A stretch of 64,000 nt of DNA from Odobenus rosmarus divergens (GCF_000321225.1 NW_004450561.1:1619725-1683724), one strand, 5' to 3'; shown: positions 10,331 to 23,712, numbered from the stretch's first letter. A program made the numbers and translations. The notes: generated by a model not told the origin, from the sequence alone.

Positions 10331-12071
10331 ACCTAGAGCTCCATGCAGGATTTCTTTCTCTGACCCACATCCTGCTGACTAAATCATGTATAGACACATG
10401 GCCCAAAGTAGTTCCTCTATAGATTGTTCATCTCCTAGAGGGAAAAACACAAATCAAAAATAAAAACAAAAAACCCTGAACCAAATTTCAGGAAACTTGA
10501 AATGAGATGTCAAGAACAGCTCCATTTGGTTGCAGATGAAATTAATTGACATATGTGGAGCTCCTGAGATAAGTCAATTGTAAACATTAGAGTGAATGTC
10601 TATGAATTCCTGCTGCTGAGGTCCACTAGGCCATCATGATGCCCCCTTCCTGAAATCTGAGTAGTCGGCATTTCCAGCATTTCCAGGAGAAATCTTGTAT
10701 CTGTCTTTACAATAACTTCCTTTTCTCTGATACCTACATCCATACATGTCTGCTACATTTTTATTTTAGCTAGTTTTGAATTGTGTTTCCATTTCTTGCA
10801 GCACATTTTTTTTTTTTTGCCTATAATAGAAATAAGTACCATAGACCGGCACAAAGAATGTGGGACATTGTGAACTGATGATCAGGTTTCCATGAACAAT
10901 GAGACTCCCTTCCATTTTCAGTATGGGAAGATAATAAGCCATGATATGCAGAAGCAAAGCTGCTCATTAGGCAAATTATAGAGGTGAGGGTAGGGGCCCA
11001 AGTAAATAAACCTCAGTCTTAGAATACCTGGTTTTATGTGCATTTGGAAACAGAGTCATTATGTAACCTTGATGCGGTAAGACCACTTTCTGCAGCCAAT
11101 ATGCCAAAGCTGCTTAAAGATAAGGTCAGAACTGATCTTGAAAGATGTCAGATTGCAATGCCAATTTATTTCCCAGCAGTTCCTGTCTTCCTTAATAAAG
11201 ATTTAAACACAGATTAACAGAGATTCTGACAATTAAAATAGGAATATTTAAAAGATATCAGATATGCCAGAGTTGACAACATTGTTCTTGCCATTCAGTA
11301 TTCAGTCTCTTGTTCTTTTGTTAATAGCATCTTAATTTCCCTTTATGTGGGATTGTCAGGTAAGGTGCTTGCATTCCCCTAGACGAGGATGGCAAATGAC
11401 CCAAGATACACTGATCAGCTCTCCATCTTGGCCTTATATCTTGAATACAGTGACTGGGGGTCAGAAAAATGGATTGAAGTAACTGATCCAAGACCACAGA
11501 TTATCCACTAATGCCAGTGCCTTGATCTCCTGAGCTCCTCTGGTTCTTGTCATTTCTGAGCCAGCATCTGAGGCTTTGCTTTTGACTTTGGGAGATGGGC
11601 TATATCCTCCAATGAATTTACCTATTTACTTACATTGGCTTATGGTAGCTCAAAGAAGGTTAGTTGGACCAGGGTAATGTATCCAATGTGGAGAGAAAGA
11701 GATGAGTTCTTGATATTTTTTTTTATGTATAATCTAAAGCATTCTGTGATTGGTTAGAGTTGGAGGTAGAGAAAGAAGGGAATGAGTTTGGAACGAACGT
11801 GGGAATGATAGTGATATTTATTGAGATAGGAAATAAAGGATGAGAAATATACTTACTGAAAAAATTATATGTTTAATTATAAATGTATTGAATTGAGATG
11901 CCTTTGCCACAATCAGTAAGTAATAGGCTATATGTGGTCTTCAATTGAGGGGAGAGTTGAGAATGAAAATTGTTGCAAATACCACAGTCTTCCTGCTACC
12001 CCTACCTTAAAGATAAGGGCTAATATGGTAGGAAGATTCAGATGAAAGATCTCCATTCCTAACAAGTGGTA
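10331..12071. other. Unclassified, mostly non-repetitive DNA
   Basis: No gene, RNA gene or recognisable mobile element is seen. The composition is ordinary, with scattered short A or T runs. Confidence 0.4.
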
Positions 12072-12072
12072 T

Positions 12073-12112
<40 letters not shown>

Positions 12113-12113
12113 A
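12072..12113. repeat. (CAA)n microsatellite
   Basis: About 14 tandem CAA/ACA triplets. On the minus strand they encode the poly-valine run of a short chance open frame. Confidence 0.96.
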
Positions 12114-12179
12114 ATACAGCACCATGGGGTTTTATGGAAACTATTGCCAACATAAAAGACCTGAGAAATGAATGCATGG

Positions 12180-12738
12180 TGTATCAGTTAAATTTTGATA
12201 AAATAATGCATATACTACATAACCACAAAAACCTCAGTATTGATAACAGTAATTATTTAGGGTAGGAATCTGAGATTCAGATGATTTGGGCTTGGCTCAG
12301 CTGATGTTAGATAGCATTTAAAAAAAAAATATGGATCAACTAGGTGAGTCTGCTGGTTTGGGCCATGGTCACTCACATGTGTGGGTGGCATATGGCTATT
12401 TACTGATCTGGGCTAGCTTAGGCTGAAATGACTGGGGAAACTGAACTCTATTCTATGTATCTCATCCTCCAGCTGGCTAGCACAGGCATGTTTTCATGCA
12501 TAGAGGACCAAGAGAGAAAGTAAACAGAGACACACAAAGTCTCCTGAGACCTATGTTCAAAGTTGGGACACCACCACTTCCACTGCATTCTACTGGCCAA
12601 AGCAACTAACAAAAACAGCCCATATCCAAGGATTGGGAAAATAGACTTTCTATCTTTAGTTAGAATTATAAAGTCACATGGCAAAGAGTATGGATACAGG
12701 ATGGGATGGAGTATTTGGGCCATTTAAACAGTCTGTTG
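12180..12738 (-). mobile_element. Old MLT1-type LTR (ERVL-MaLR), reverse orientation
   Basis: The layout matches antisense MLT1: a start like 'gtatcagttaaatttt' (decayed CTGACTAATAC end), then 'tactggccaaagcaa', 'aaagtcacatggcaaagagt' and 'tggatacaggatgggatgg', ending near a TACA terminus. It is highly diverged. The family was assigned from remembered consensus features. Confidence 0.55.
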
Positions 12739-14377
12739 TACATGGTATTTCTATCAACTTCCCATTTAACTCAGGTTGACTAGTCCAGAAAGATGGCTAG
12801 GTAAGCCAGAGGTTACAGTGCAGTAATCAAGGTGTTGACCTTAATGCTGCTTCTCTTCTGCAAGTAATTTCCTTCACTTCCAAATTAATAAATATCATGG
12901 CATTTGGGACATAGTTATTGATTTTGCTAATACACTTTCGTTTTATCTATCAATCCTAAAAGTTTGCCTTCACTTGGCAGGGCAGATGAATACTATTATT
13001 GTGCTACTCAGGGAGAAGTCAATTCTATAATGGGGTCTGTGACACAGTTTAATATATGGGTATATTGACCACCCCACCACATTCTACTAAAATACATAAT
13101 ACAGGTTTACTGTGATAATGATGCTGATAATCCCTGAAGGATCTGAAGTTAAAAGTTCCCTCATCTGTCTGGGCAAATCATATGTGTGGAAAACAATGAA
13201 AATAATGGAAAGATAAATCTGACAGAATACAGGGTGCTAATACCTTGCTAGTTGATTGTGGCTCCTTGGTTTTACTAGCTTAAGGCATATTGAAATATTC
13301 TCTCCAAAACTTAGGGATAAAATTGTATGAATTGGATGTCATTTGATGTGTTCACCAAGTTAGTCATGCCTAGCAGCATGTTATTTTCAAGTGGAAGTGA
13401 TATTTTGTAAATTAGAATGCCTAAGACTACAAATAACAGAATCACTTAACTCACCTTGGCCTCAACGATAATGAAGTTAATCATCTCACATGGAGATGAT
13501 TACCTCTACCTCAGTAGAGGGCTTCAAATGGGGCACTAGCTCTGCTTCTCTGGTTCTCTTAACTCTGCCTCCTTTTTGTGTTATCATTTTCAGGCTACAG
13601 CTTGAGAGATGCAGCAGTGGTTGATGTCAAAGACAGATATAGTGTTACCCAGAAAAAATAGAAAGCAGATCATTTTTATGGGTATTTTCTTCTCAAGGGA
13701 AAGAAAATATTTTCCAGAAGAATTCAGATGCCTTTCTTAAATGGATGACAAGCCTCGGCTTTCTTATGCAAAGATTCTACTGGGTCATCATCTTTACAGG
13801 TAACAATTCCTGAGTGCCTATTGGGTGCCATTGACCAAGATAAGCACAGTCTTGCTTTCCTGGAGCCTATCATCTGCCTTCCCTACTAGGAACAGAGTGC
13901 ATGTACCATTCTCTGAGAATACAGAGTTTCTTATATTGATATGCATTAAGTATAAGTAATTCTTAGCTTGCTGGGTGGTTTTTATTTTTTATTTAATTAT
14001 ACTAAAAAAGCTTTATTAGAAATGAAGAAAATAACATTTTTAAACCAATCACTGGCTTAGCCCAAAAAGGAACTGGGAAGAGAGTCTCCTTTCTTCAATC
14101 AGTAGGGAAGTCATGTCTAATAACAAAGAAGAATAATGGATGCTAGGATGAGTAGCAAACAGTTTCTGCTGTAGGTGTGTATGGAACTGGGTGTAAACAG
14201 GTAAAAAAAAACCCATAATCAATTTACAAGAAAATTTGCTCGTGGACCTGTACTTGCTCCATTACAATTTCACCTAAAACTTCATCAAAGGTTTCTTAGT
14301 TCAGAAGATTTCTGATTACTTTATGTAATAGCTGGCACTAGTTCTAAGACTGGTCAAACTTTACAACTCTTTTAGGG
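12739..14377. other. Unclassified DNA with fragments of old repeats
   Basis: About 13800-13880 reads like the L2 3' end in reverse ('gagtgcctattgggtgccat', 'ttcctggagcctatcat'). About 13417-13660 ('ctacaaataacagaatc') resembles the unnamed old repeat at 9.8-10.3 kb. The rest is unclassified, and no gene is supported. Confidence 0.4.
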
Positions 14378-14727
14378 TGTCTTAGTTCAGGCTACTGTAA
14401 CAAAGTACTACAAACAAGGTGGTTTATAAACAACAAAAATTTTACTTCTCAAAGTTCTGGAGGCTGGAGGTCTGGGATCAGGGTGCCTGCATGATCATGT
14501 TCTTTCAGGTTGTAGACGGCCTTTATCTTCTTGTATCCTCAGATGGAGAAGAGAAAACAAAGGAGCTCTTGGGGTTCCCTTTTATAAGGGCACCAATCCC
14601 ATTCGTGAGGGCTCCACCCTCATGACTTAATTACTTCCCAAAGGCTGTATCTCCTGATACCATCACATAGGAGGTTAGGATTTCAACATATGAATTTTGG
14701 GGGATCATAAACATTCAGTCTATAACA
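14378..14727 (-). mobile_element. MLT1-type LTR (ERVL-MaLR), reverse orientation
   Basis: It begins TGTCTTAGTTCAGGCTACTG and contains 'tctcaaagttctggaggctg', 'ttttataagggcacc' and 'accctcatgacttaattac', then 'gatttcaacatatgaatttt', and ends CAGTCTATAACA. This is the full antisense order of MLT1A/B-like LTRs. It is non-coding, so the open frame at 14419-14625 is LTR sequence. No internal retroviral region is adjacent. Confidence 0.85.
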
Positions 14728-14879
14728 CTGAGGTATACTGGAATGATGATGCAGAGGGAAAGTAGTCATTATAAGCAGAACCACAAACAGTATTTCTATG
14801 GGTCTAGAACACATTATATAAGCAACCCAAATCCATCCTCTGAACTCCAGACTTATATGTCTAACAGCATATATTAGCT

Positions 14880-15380
14880 TATAGATGTCTCAAACCTTCC
14901 TTAAATACATCATGCCTAAGACTAAACTCATAATCTCCACTTCATCTCCATTCTCACTATCTTAATGCAAGCATCACTTAGCACTGTAAAATTTAGGATT
15001 ATTCTTAATTCTTCTGTGCACATATGCCCTGTTATGCAATCCTCCATCTCTACTTTCCATATTGGCACTTCATTACCACCATAACATATCATCTTGTTCC
15101 TGGACTTTCCCAGGAATATCCCTTCTTATTCTACTTCCAGAGTGACCTTTTAGAAATATAGTACTGTCACTTCCCTGGTTAAAACACTTTGGTGGGTTCC
15201 TTTTGTTTAGAAGATCAAAACTACCTATCCTTAACAGGCCTACAAAGCTCTGCAAAGTTTTGTGTCCACTTACATTTTCAGCTTTGTCTCACACTGTTCC
15301 TTCCTTTATTCCTTCTATTCCAGCCTGGTATTTCCAACCAGGAGTCCCTTTTACTGTGCAGGGGACAATAATTTGTCTTT
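14880..15380 (+). mobile_element. L2 LINE fragment
   Basis: Text such as 'atgcctaagactaaactcat', 'taaaacactttggtgggttcc' and 'aggcctacaaagctctgcaa' matches, with decay, the part of L2 just upstream of its 3' end. Short open frames here (15073-15255, 15189-15371) are relics or chance. Confidence 0.6.
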
Positions 15381-15390
15381 AGTGGAATAA

Positions 15391-18300
15391 AGGTGCATTT
15401 TCTGCCTACCTTCCTTTTTTAGCTCTTCATCCATGGATTTAAAGAGCACCTTATACACACAGCAATATTGTACCCCAAATTGCTTCCCTCAAGATACTCT
15501 CCCCCATGGTGAAAGAAGTGAAGACGTATATTGGCATTTATGGATTTACTGATCTAATCAGGTGCCCCTAATCCTCTAACATCTGATTGATTAGTCTTTT
15601 CATTTCTTTTTCTTTCATACCCATCCATATTATCTCATGATTTTCACCCATTTAAGCATCAACAGTATATGTTAGTAGTTTTTTTGATGACGATCTTTAT
15701 AAAATACGTTATATTTTCTTCTGTGTCTTGATAATACTAAGTATCTTTCCATCCTTCAGTATTGCCACAATGTGCTAAAAATATTATACTTAGTTATAAT
15801 ATAGCAAGGCCTCCAGAAACTATTAAGGATTATTTTCCTCCCCTCCAAATTAGGTCACACACAATTTTATTCTTTTTCCTATGGTGTCTTCTTGTAATGG
15901 TGTTCTCATTACTGTTGGTATGTGTTTTTTGACTTCTAATTGGCTGCCATGTGTTTTAAGTAATTCTAAGTGAATGTAATCTCCTGGCTTCAAGAATTTC
16001 TTATGAGCAGAATCTTGCATTTTATGACTCTTTTACTTGAGCTGAAAGGTTTAATCCATGATTTTCTGGTTTCAATCTTTGTTCTGGACAATTAAATTTA
16101 TGGTAGACTGATCTTCAAATAAATCAAACATGAAATAATACTTCTGGCTTCTTTCCCAATGTATTATCTCTTGAAGGCTGGCTCAACTTATATATATTTT
16201 AATAAGGGAGTGTGATTATCTCTGAATAATCTGAATATTTTTTTCATTTTTGTATATATTTTAGACTTTTTTCCAAATCAAATTCCAGCCAAATCAAATG
16301 CTCTTAGTGTCCTCTCTGTCCAGTACGGTACATTTGTCTTTGTACAATGCCCTCGGTATAGTAAGGAGGATTATATTGAATAACTTCCTGGTGATCTGAA
16401 AGAATTAAGATAGTTTAAAGATGACCACATGACACCCTTGTGATGCCTTGTGACACTACATCTCTCTGGTTCACTGACTTGGTTTTTTAGAACCCTACGC
16501 ATCAGGATCTTAAGCAAGAAAAACATCTGATTATTGCTAATAGGGGTTAAAAAAATAAAGCACACACATTTGCACAGCACATTTCTTACACCTATGGGAG
16601 CCCTACAAGGAGTGTGTACGTGTGCAAAAGGGGAAAGAGAATGGGAATTTTGCAGAGTTGTCTTGAGGGTAGTGGCCATGCATTACTCAGCATAACTTTG
16701 CCTTGCACCCTGTCCTTTATTTGGGCTCTTACCCTTCCTTTTGTTCTCTTTCCTCCATCTCCCTATCATCACTGTTCTCTTCCTCTTCTCTTCTTTCACG
16801 ACTGTTGGCCCTCTCTAAAATGTAAATTAATTTGTGGAGAAATTGTAGTTATGCTAGGAGAAAGCAGGAGAAAAATGTTTGGCTCTTTCTCCCTATCTCA
16901 AGCCCTGGTTCTCCCTACTGTGGTTTGGTTTCATTTCTAGGATTTGGATCAATAAATTTGTAGGAAACACAAAACCAGTTTTCTCAGTTTATTGACCTTC
17001 TGTTGAAAGCAGACACAATTTAGCCAACATCTGGACAGTATTTGCCAAGGCCAGTTGTAATTCAAATCCAGAGCAGAGAATGAGTTGGTGCATTTGTTAG
17101 TTAAGCTGTTTGATGGGCTTATAAATAAGATTTAAAAAAAAAAATGAAAATAACAAAGCCAACTGCTTTTAGTACCACACAAGTTTATTTTCAGCAAGCC
17201 TTGATATTCAGGGTGGACTGACACACATACACCATGTTTTCTTTCTTTCTGGTGCCTAGGGGAAATTTTGCACCTAGCGGATGCTCTTGAACCCAGTTTT
17301 CGCCTACTGACTCAACTCCTTACTGTCTTGGATATGGAGTAACTTTGGCAGATGCCTTATCTCTTTCAAATGTTAGCTTTCTATTTCTTTACAAGGACCG
17401 TTATAGGTTGTCACACCCTCAGATTGACCTGCTGAGGGTGATAAATGGAAGGCCTTCTAGCTACATTCAATAATTTGGATTTGCTATGGAGGACAAATGG
17501 AAACCGAGGAACAAATTGTTGGGGAAATGGAAACAGATTATGAAAAGTCAGTCAAGGGGAGGTTGGGGTTATTTATGTATAAAGCAAAGAGTCTCTCGAT
17601 CTGTGAAGGTGGTGCCAAATATATATCTATGTGTGACCTAAGTGGCACAAAGGGAGGCATTGATCTTTGGATTTGAAGCTTTTTAACAGTGATAATAGTA
17701 TTCAAATCCTTCATTTGTACAATTGAACTTAAAAGACTTCTCAGTTCTATGGGCAGAGGTTGAATGGCACCTGATGTAGAGGGAAATTTGTCAGCACACT
17801 GTTCAATGGATATATTCTACCTCTTGCCATACTTGTGATATTTACACCAAAGTAAGTATGTGAGAAAATGGTTGGTTCCCAACTACTTGTGAATATCAAG
17901 TTAACATTAGCCATAAAGTGAATAACAGACTTAAAATTCCTTTTGTATTCTTTTGTGGGACCTGATTTAAAAATCTTTCACTCAAAATGTTGTTTAATTT
18001 CTGTCTCTCTCCTAACTAGTGTATATACATGTGCATGTAAATTGCACATACTTAACGGAACTTTGGGAGAGAAGGTTCACGAATATATCTTTGCCACCAT
18101 ATTCCACTGTGGCCACACACCTTGAGAAGGAGCCAGTTTGCTCATCCTTAGAGCACAAAGGAGGACAAAGGGTTGTTCTGAAGGGGGATTGCTGATCCCC
18201 TTTTAGCTCAGCCAGGATGACCGCTTCGTCAGAGATTGCTAAAAGAGGTGGAATTTAAAAAAACTCCTTTGCAGTTCACTTTCAAGTCTGGTAGGTCACA

Positions 18301-19634
18301 ATTTTAGACTAAGGTTTGCAAAGTTAACTGGCTATTAACTCCTTTGATCAAAATCTAATCAAGTGCTTGTAAAACAGAAAACCACTGAAGTTCCTGAAGG
18401 AAGGATTTGATTATTGGGAAATGCCCTGGTGGATGACCTCTGCTTTACCTTTTCTTCTCGGCCATCTTCAATAGATACGAGTTATTCTTTCAGAGTCTCC
18501 ACAGTGACTGATTCAATTTTTATCTATTCTAAAAATATTTTTCTCCCTCAGCAGAGGCCTAATTCTCATATTAAAAAGACTGCAGAGTAAAATGGCATTA
18601 ATCTATTTCTTTGGGTAAGCAATTTTCTAACAGTGTATGAGCTCCTTGCATTTTATGAGTATGAGTACCTTTATATTTACTTCTTAAAAAGCAAATGAAA
18701 ATCTATTAATGAAATAATTTGGGTACCAAATCAGTGAAACTTGAAGAAAATTCACATCCCTTTCCCATAATCTAAAACTGGGAAAATGCACTCTAGGACA
18801 TAACTTGGGTTTCTGAAATATTATTTACCAGTCATTAAAATGCAGACTGGTGGTTTTAAAATTTCTAATTCCATGTTTCTTCTAGCCACATTTATTGCTT
18901 GTCTAAACTTCTTTTCAAATTGGTAATCTCCATTACACTTCTTTGAATTTAACTGAAGACAAAATAGCTTGCTTTTGGATGTCTCCGTGTAATTACAATT
19001 TAATTTTGTCTGGTTGATATGCTAAAGATAATGGCTTCTATTTTGCAAAATGCAACCTAGCTACATGCAACACCATTGCCAGAGCCTATTTCAGATGCAG
19101 GAGCCGACTGTTCTCTCATTCCTGCAGGGTTCGGGCTTTCAGATTTTGGCGACATTTCCATGGTTAGAACAGAATGAAAAATTCTGTTGGTCTCTGAAAA
19201 CTCCAGCTTACCCACTCATGCAATGATGTGCATTGGGGAACCTGAACTGGCTGCTGAGCCTACATTGCCTGCAACACTGGAATTGAGGCTGGAGAACACT
19301 TGACTTTTCTCCCTTTTCAGTCTATTGTGCTTAAAGAATATTGCTAATGTCTTAATCATTGCCATAAACAGTAAATGGGGATTTTTAGAGGGCAGTCACT
19401 TCACGGGCCCTAGTAAATGTTGGAGAATAGGGTGACATTCTAGTCTGAAGAGTGCAGTCTTTTTCTAACCTGAGACATGCATGGTCTTTTCCTACAGTTG
19501 TCATTGTCGATCTTAAATGGCTTTTTGAGTTATACCATCAGGCCCATCCTTGCGTGTGGTGCAGGCAGACATTGTATATAGATCTAGAAAGTGGTTGTTC
19601 CATTTGGAAGGCAGAGCAGCAGTTTCTGTTAGGC
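15391..19634. other. 4.2-kb stretch without recent transposons
   Basis: No Can-SINE, recent L1 or LTR is seen. Composition is mixed, with no open frame above about 110 codons and none resembling a known protein. It holds a perfect TTTGATCAAA palindrome at 18343-18352 (separate entry). It may be unique sequence or repeats decayed beyond recognition by eye. Confidence 0.4.
18341..18352. promoter_or_regulatory. Palindromic TCF/LEF-type site
   Basis: CCTTTGATCAAA contains the 10-bp perfect palindrome TTTGATCAAA, which gives a TCF/LEF core (CTTTGATC) on the plus strand and an overlapping TTTGATC on the minus strand. It sits in a repeat-free stretch. A single motif is weak evidence for an enhancer. 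Confidence 0.25.
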
Positions 19635-19795
19635 AGTATGGTGTTCTGTAGTATAGTGAAAAAGGCATTATTTCCCTTGCAAGACTCGGAAGACAGGAGT
19701 TCTAATTTGGAATCTGTTAATTGACTCTGGGGCTTTGGGCAACTGTCTTCACCTCTCTAGACATCATGTTTCCTTGACTAAATTAACTCCAAAAA
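19635..19795 (+). mobile_element. MIR SINE fragment
   Basis: It follows the MIR order: 'agtatagtgaaaaaggcat', then 'gaagacaggagttctaattt', then 'ttgggcaactgtcttcacct'. The last matches the conserved MIR core (TTGGGCAAGT...ACCTCT). It is an ancient insertion. Confidence 0.75.
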
Positions 19796-20399
19796 TCACT
19801 TCCATAAATTTGCCCGATTGATTCTGGAGGGATTTAAAAATACTCATATGCTGACTCATTTTGGAACTTTCTTATTGATTTGTTTTTCCTCTCCTTTTTC
19901 CTCCCTCCCTTTAATATCTTCTTGAGGTCATTGCAAAAGAGGTGGCAGTTTGGCAAAGAGAGGTTGATGTAATCAGTTAAGGAGAAAACCAGCAAACATA
20001 CTGAAATGTACAAGTGAAAACTGTACATTTGAAAATTTGAAAATTTCCACTATCTTCAGGAGAATGTCCACCAACTCATTTAAATTCATGTGCGTAGATA
20101 ATGGAGATAAGGATGATCAAAATCTTTTCTCAATATTTCAGTTAAGGATCCAGAAAGAGAACCAGATCTACATCCCAGCCTAAGGTTCAGGGAACGAATT
20201 AAAAATCCCTTTACATTCTGACATCAAACAAACAAACAAACCCCAAGCCTGGCTAAGATAATGCAAAACTCTTCAATCTCTTAAAATCATCCCATCCAAT
20301 AGAAATTGCTCTAAATTTTATGATTAGTAAAACAACAATACCCCCCCCCAAAAAAACCAACAAACAACAAAACAAAACCAAAACAAAACCTTGGAGACT

Positions 20400-21350
20400 C
20401 AGCTGGGGGGCTACTTATTATCTATTAATGGCTTACTTTTACTCCCCGAAATCTGTTTATCTTTGGTAACTGTGGGATACAATGAAAACATGAAACCTGG
20501 TTTCTTTTCATGCATGCTATTTGTAACTTAATTCTTTATTTTTTCTATAACTGTTTAATGACTCCACTGCTTTTTCATCATTAAATTTGACAGGTGTCAG
20601 AATGATAAAAGGGCTGAAAATGTGACCCATGTGATAATTGTTTTAGTCACACTAGCTTGACAAACAATGTAATAAAAATCGTGACTTAAAATTCAGCATG
20701 GAACTTGTGAAACATGTTATCAAGTACTATATCAAATGCTTGAACATGTTTTTAATTGGCAAAACTTTAATGCCATTAAGAGTTTTGCATATGCTTCAGC
20801 TAGCTTTTGTGCAGTTGAGAAAAAAATATCAATACCCATCTGTCACTATGAGTGGAGCACATATGGTAACAGAAGACCTTAAAATACATCATATGTGGTT
20901 TCTATTACCCAAGTCACTTCAACTTCAAAAGGGGTTCAGCCACCTTGATATAGCTTTGGCTATTAGAAGTTTAATTTTGCCAATTACAGTTGTTATTTTG
21001 CATGTAACCATGACAATCTTGCCTGTGTTCCTCCACTATGCTATTAACAGTCATAAACAAGAATTCTGAGCATGCATAAATCCTTCTGTTTTGACTTGGA
21101 TTTCTGGAATAGTCAAGGCAATGGCTTTACTTTCAAGCAGACACCCTTCTGCATTGGTTAAGTGATCAGTGTTGGCAGGGGGCCTTTGTAGATGCCTCCT
21201 GTCCTTTCTGGAACTGCTCTAGTTTGACTTACAGAGTCAAGTGAAAAGGGAGAGTTGAGTCAATATTCCAGGTATTTCAAGCCAAAATTACTAATGTGAA
21301 AAGAGGAAGATATTTTTTGACGTGGGGAGGGAGTTGTATAATCAGGTTTT
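20400..21350. promoter_or_regulatory. Candidate conserved non-coding element
   Basis: About 950 bp without any recognisable transposon. It is rich in TTAATT/TAAT-type homeodomain words and carries the dimer site TGACAGGTGTCA at 20588-20599. The 123-codon frame at 20698-21069 has no recognisable domain, and its codon pattern does not convince me it is a gene. The regulatory role is inference; conservation cannot be tested from one sequence. Confidence 0.3.
20588..20599. promoter_or_regulatory. MEIS/PKNOX/TGIF-type dimer site
   Basis: TGACAGGTGTCA has two TGACA half-sites facing each other with a 2-bp centre. This is the known palindromic preference of TALE homeodomain dimers (TGACAGSTGTCA). 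The same bases include an E-box (CAGGTG) and a T-box half-site (AGGTGT). Occupancy is unknown. Confidence 0.35.
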
Positions 21351-21354
21351 GTTT

Positions 21355-21990
21355 ATTATCTGACGTGTACTGAATGGCTACTGTATGGCAGGCAGAGTGC
21401 TAGATACCAGGGTTGAAAAAATATTGACTCATGACACCTGCCTTCAAAGCAGGTGAAGTTCTAGTGAAGAGGAACAGATACATAAGCAGTTCTAAATCTC
21501 ATTATAGAAGTATCTAGAGGATGCTTTGGGAACACAGTGAAGACTGATCCTTGGGAAGGAATCAGAGAAAATACTAATGGAAAGGATGAATGGGAAATGA
21601 CCATAAGATGCGTTGGGAGAAATCCTGCTGAAGTCAATACAGGAAGTGCACACATAGATCAAACATGGGAAAAAGTGTGTGGAATTTTTGGATTGGTGAG
21701 TAGTTCAGTAGGGATGGGAAGTGAGGGGACAGACAGTGAAGAAAAATGGGCTGCAAAAAAGGCAGAAGCTGGATCATGAAAAAGAAAATTTATTTCTGGA
21801 TTTGGAACCATATCTTAAAGATATTAGGGATCTTTAAACATACTTGAGTAGCCAGAGGACATAGTCAGGTTTCTACTTTGTCAAAAGCATTCTGTTTTGC
21901 AAAGGTTTAAGTGGAAGAGCTGGTATTGGAGGCTGTGAGTTTATTTTGTGGGGACTAAGAGGTAGTGGCAAGGGGATGATAGAGGAAGGA
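21355..21990 (-). mobile_element. L2 LINE 3' region, reverse orientation
   Basis: The plus strand begins 'actgaatggctactgtatgg' and 'gagtgctagataccagg', the antisense form of the L2 3' end. It continues with 'gtgaagttctagtgaagagg' and, farther on, 'agattatggaatctatgagg'-type text. It is strongly decayed. The open frame at 21537-21779 lies inside it and is not a gene. Confidence 0.6.
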
Positions 21991-23522
21991 ACAAGTTGGA
22001 AAAAAAAATTAGATTATGGAATCTATGAGGCTCAGAGTCATCGTTTTCTTCTTCTGTACTGGTTGAGTTGACCATACAGCATTTGACCTTGTCTCTCTAT
22101 CTGCCATGTCAGAATTCATCCTATTCCACCTGCCCTTCCGGGTCTGGTTAATATAAGGAAATGGGAGCTGGAGTTGGAAAAATGGATGCTATGCTTTTCA
22201 TACATTCAATAAAATTTACCAAATTGAAGAAGAAATGTAAAATTTATAAGTGGTGCTGTATTTTAATTGCAAATGAGACAGGACCCCCAAAGTTTATATT
22301 TTTCCAGTTCTTTTGTGGCAAGTTAAGGATGAAACCATCATGAACTTTCCTAAGTCATTTTTCATGTTGATGATTTTGAAGTTCTTTTAAGCATTCTCAA
22401 TGTTTATTCTCAATTTGCCTTAGCAAGAAACTCGACGTGCCTAAGGGAGTCAGTCCTCAAAAAGTAGAAATCGAATGATCATCGGGGTTAGTTAGAATAG
22501 AGATTTACCTTCTGTTATCAAGACCCACAATGGCAATGATTTTCACAGTTCAGGCATAAGCAGTCCAGGGCTGGTTTAGAGACTTGACAGCATCAAGGGC
22601 ACACTCTCCTCTCTCTACGTTGCCAGCCATAGGGTATTGCTTAGGCAGTGTGATCCAAGATGGCTCATTGTCACATCCTCCTTCCAGCTGGTATGAAGGG
22701 TTATACATAATATACAACTTCTTTCCTTTGAAGGGCACACATCATTTCCACATCCATCCAAAATATTCCATGGCCAGAACTTGAACACATGACCGCACCA
22801 AGATGCAAGAGGTGATGGGAAAAGTCATCATTTTTTTTCCGGCTGTACCTGGTAAGTAAGTAAGTAAGCCCAGCCAAAAATTAGGTAACTGTAGATGAGG
22901 AGACTATAAATGGGGGGACAACCAGTAGTTTCTGACACAGTACCCCTGTGACGTTTTGAGTCACCCATTCAAAATGAGCCATGCTCTTTTGCATTGGCTT
23001 TCATGAGCAATCAGTTTTTTTTACAGAGCACATGAATATTTCTCAAACCTGCTCATTCACTGATTTCACTTATTCACTGGTCATTTAGTGAACACCTAAC
23101 TTGTGACAAGTTATGTCATAGGAGCTGGAGATGGAAAATTAAATAAAGATCAGTCTTTTCCTCAAAAAATGGAGAGTAAATCATTTCTTGCCATAGGCCA
23201 TGTTCAGTGCAATACTGTATGGCAGCCATGCTCCTCAGAGCCCACCACATCCCCTAGAGCCATAGACTACTTTGCTAAGATGCTGACTTCTGTGTTCTCA
23301 CTTCCAGAGGAGGGCAATGTTCCCTTCCCCTTCCTTTCCGTTTCACAATAGAAAGTTGGGTCATGGAGGTCTGAATTCTGGTCTCTCTTGTTAGGCCATT
23401 TTAAAAGGTTTTTTTCTTCAGACAGAAAACAGGAGTCTGGCACTTTGCTCTGAGGCTTTTGGGACTGATTGACTGAAATGGAGCCCTGCCTACCCTCTGG
23501 GGACAGGAATGGACTGGGGTTA
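21991..23522. other. Unclassified DNA
   Basis: No gene or firm repeat family is seen. A short (TAAG)n run lies at about 22851-22868. Opposed short open frames near 22550-22784 are chance. Confidence 0.4.
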
Positions 23523-23712
23523 TTTTTTGTTTTGTTTTAAAGATTATTTGGGGGGGGGGAGCAGGTAGAGGGTGAGGGAGAGAGAGAATCTCAAGCAGAC
23601 TTCCCACTGAGTGTGGATACTGAGGAGGAGCTCAGTCCCACAACCCTGACATCATGACCTGAGTCAAAATTAAGAATCTGACATTTAACCAACTGAGCCA
23701 TCCAGGTGCCCC
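23523..23712 (-). mobile_element. Older Can-SINE, reverse orientation
   Basis: It reads TTTTAAAGATTATTTGGGGG, a GA-rich stretch, AATCTCAAGCAGACTTCCC and CATCATGACCTGAG, ending GAGCCATCCAGGTGCCCC. The shortened tail and decayed head mark an old subfamily. The C-terminus of the 97-codon frame on the minus strand at 23632-23925 is SINE translation. Confidence 0.9.

Noticed and set aside
20698..21069. 123-codon open frame
   Set aside because: No recognisable domain, no convincing splice or promoter context, and an AT-driven residue composition. The region is more plausible as non-coding.
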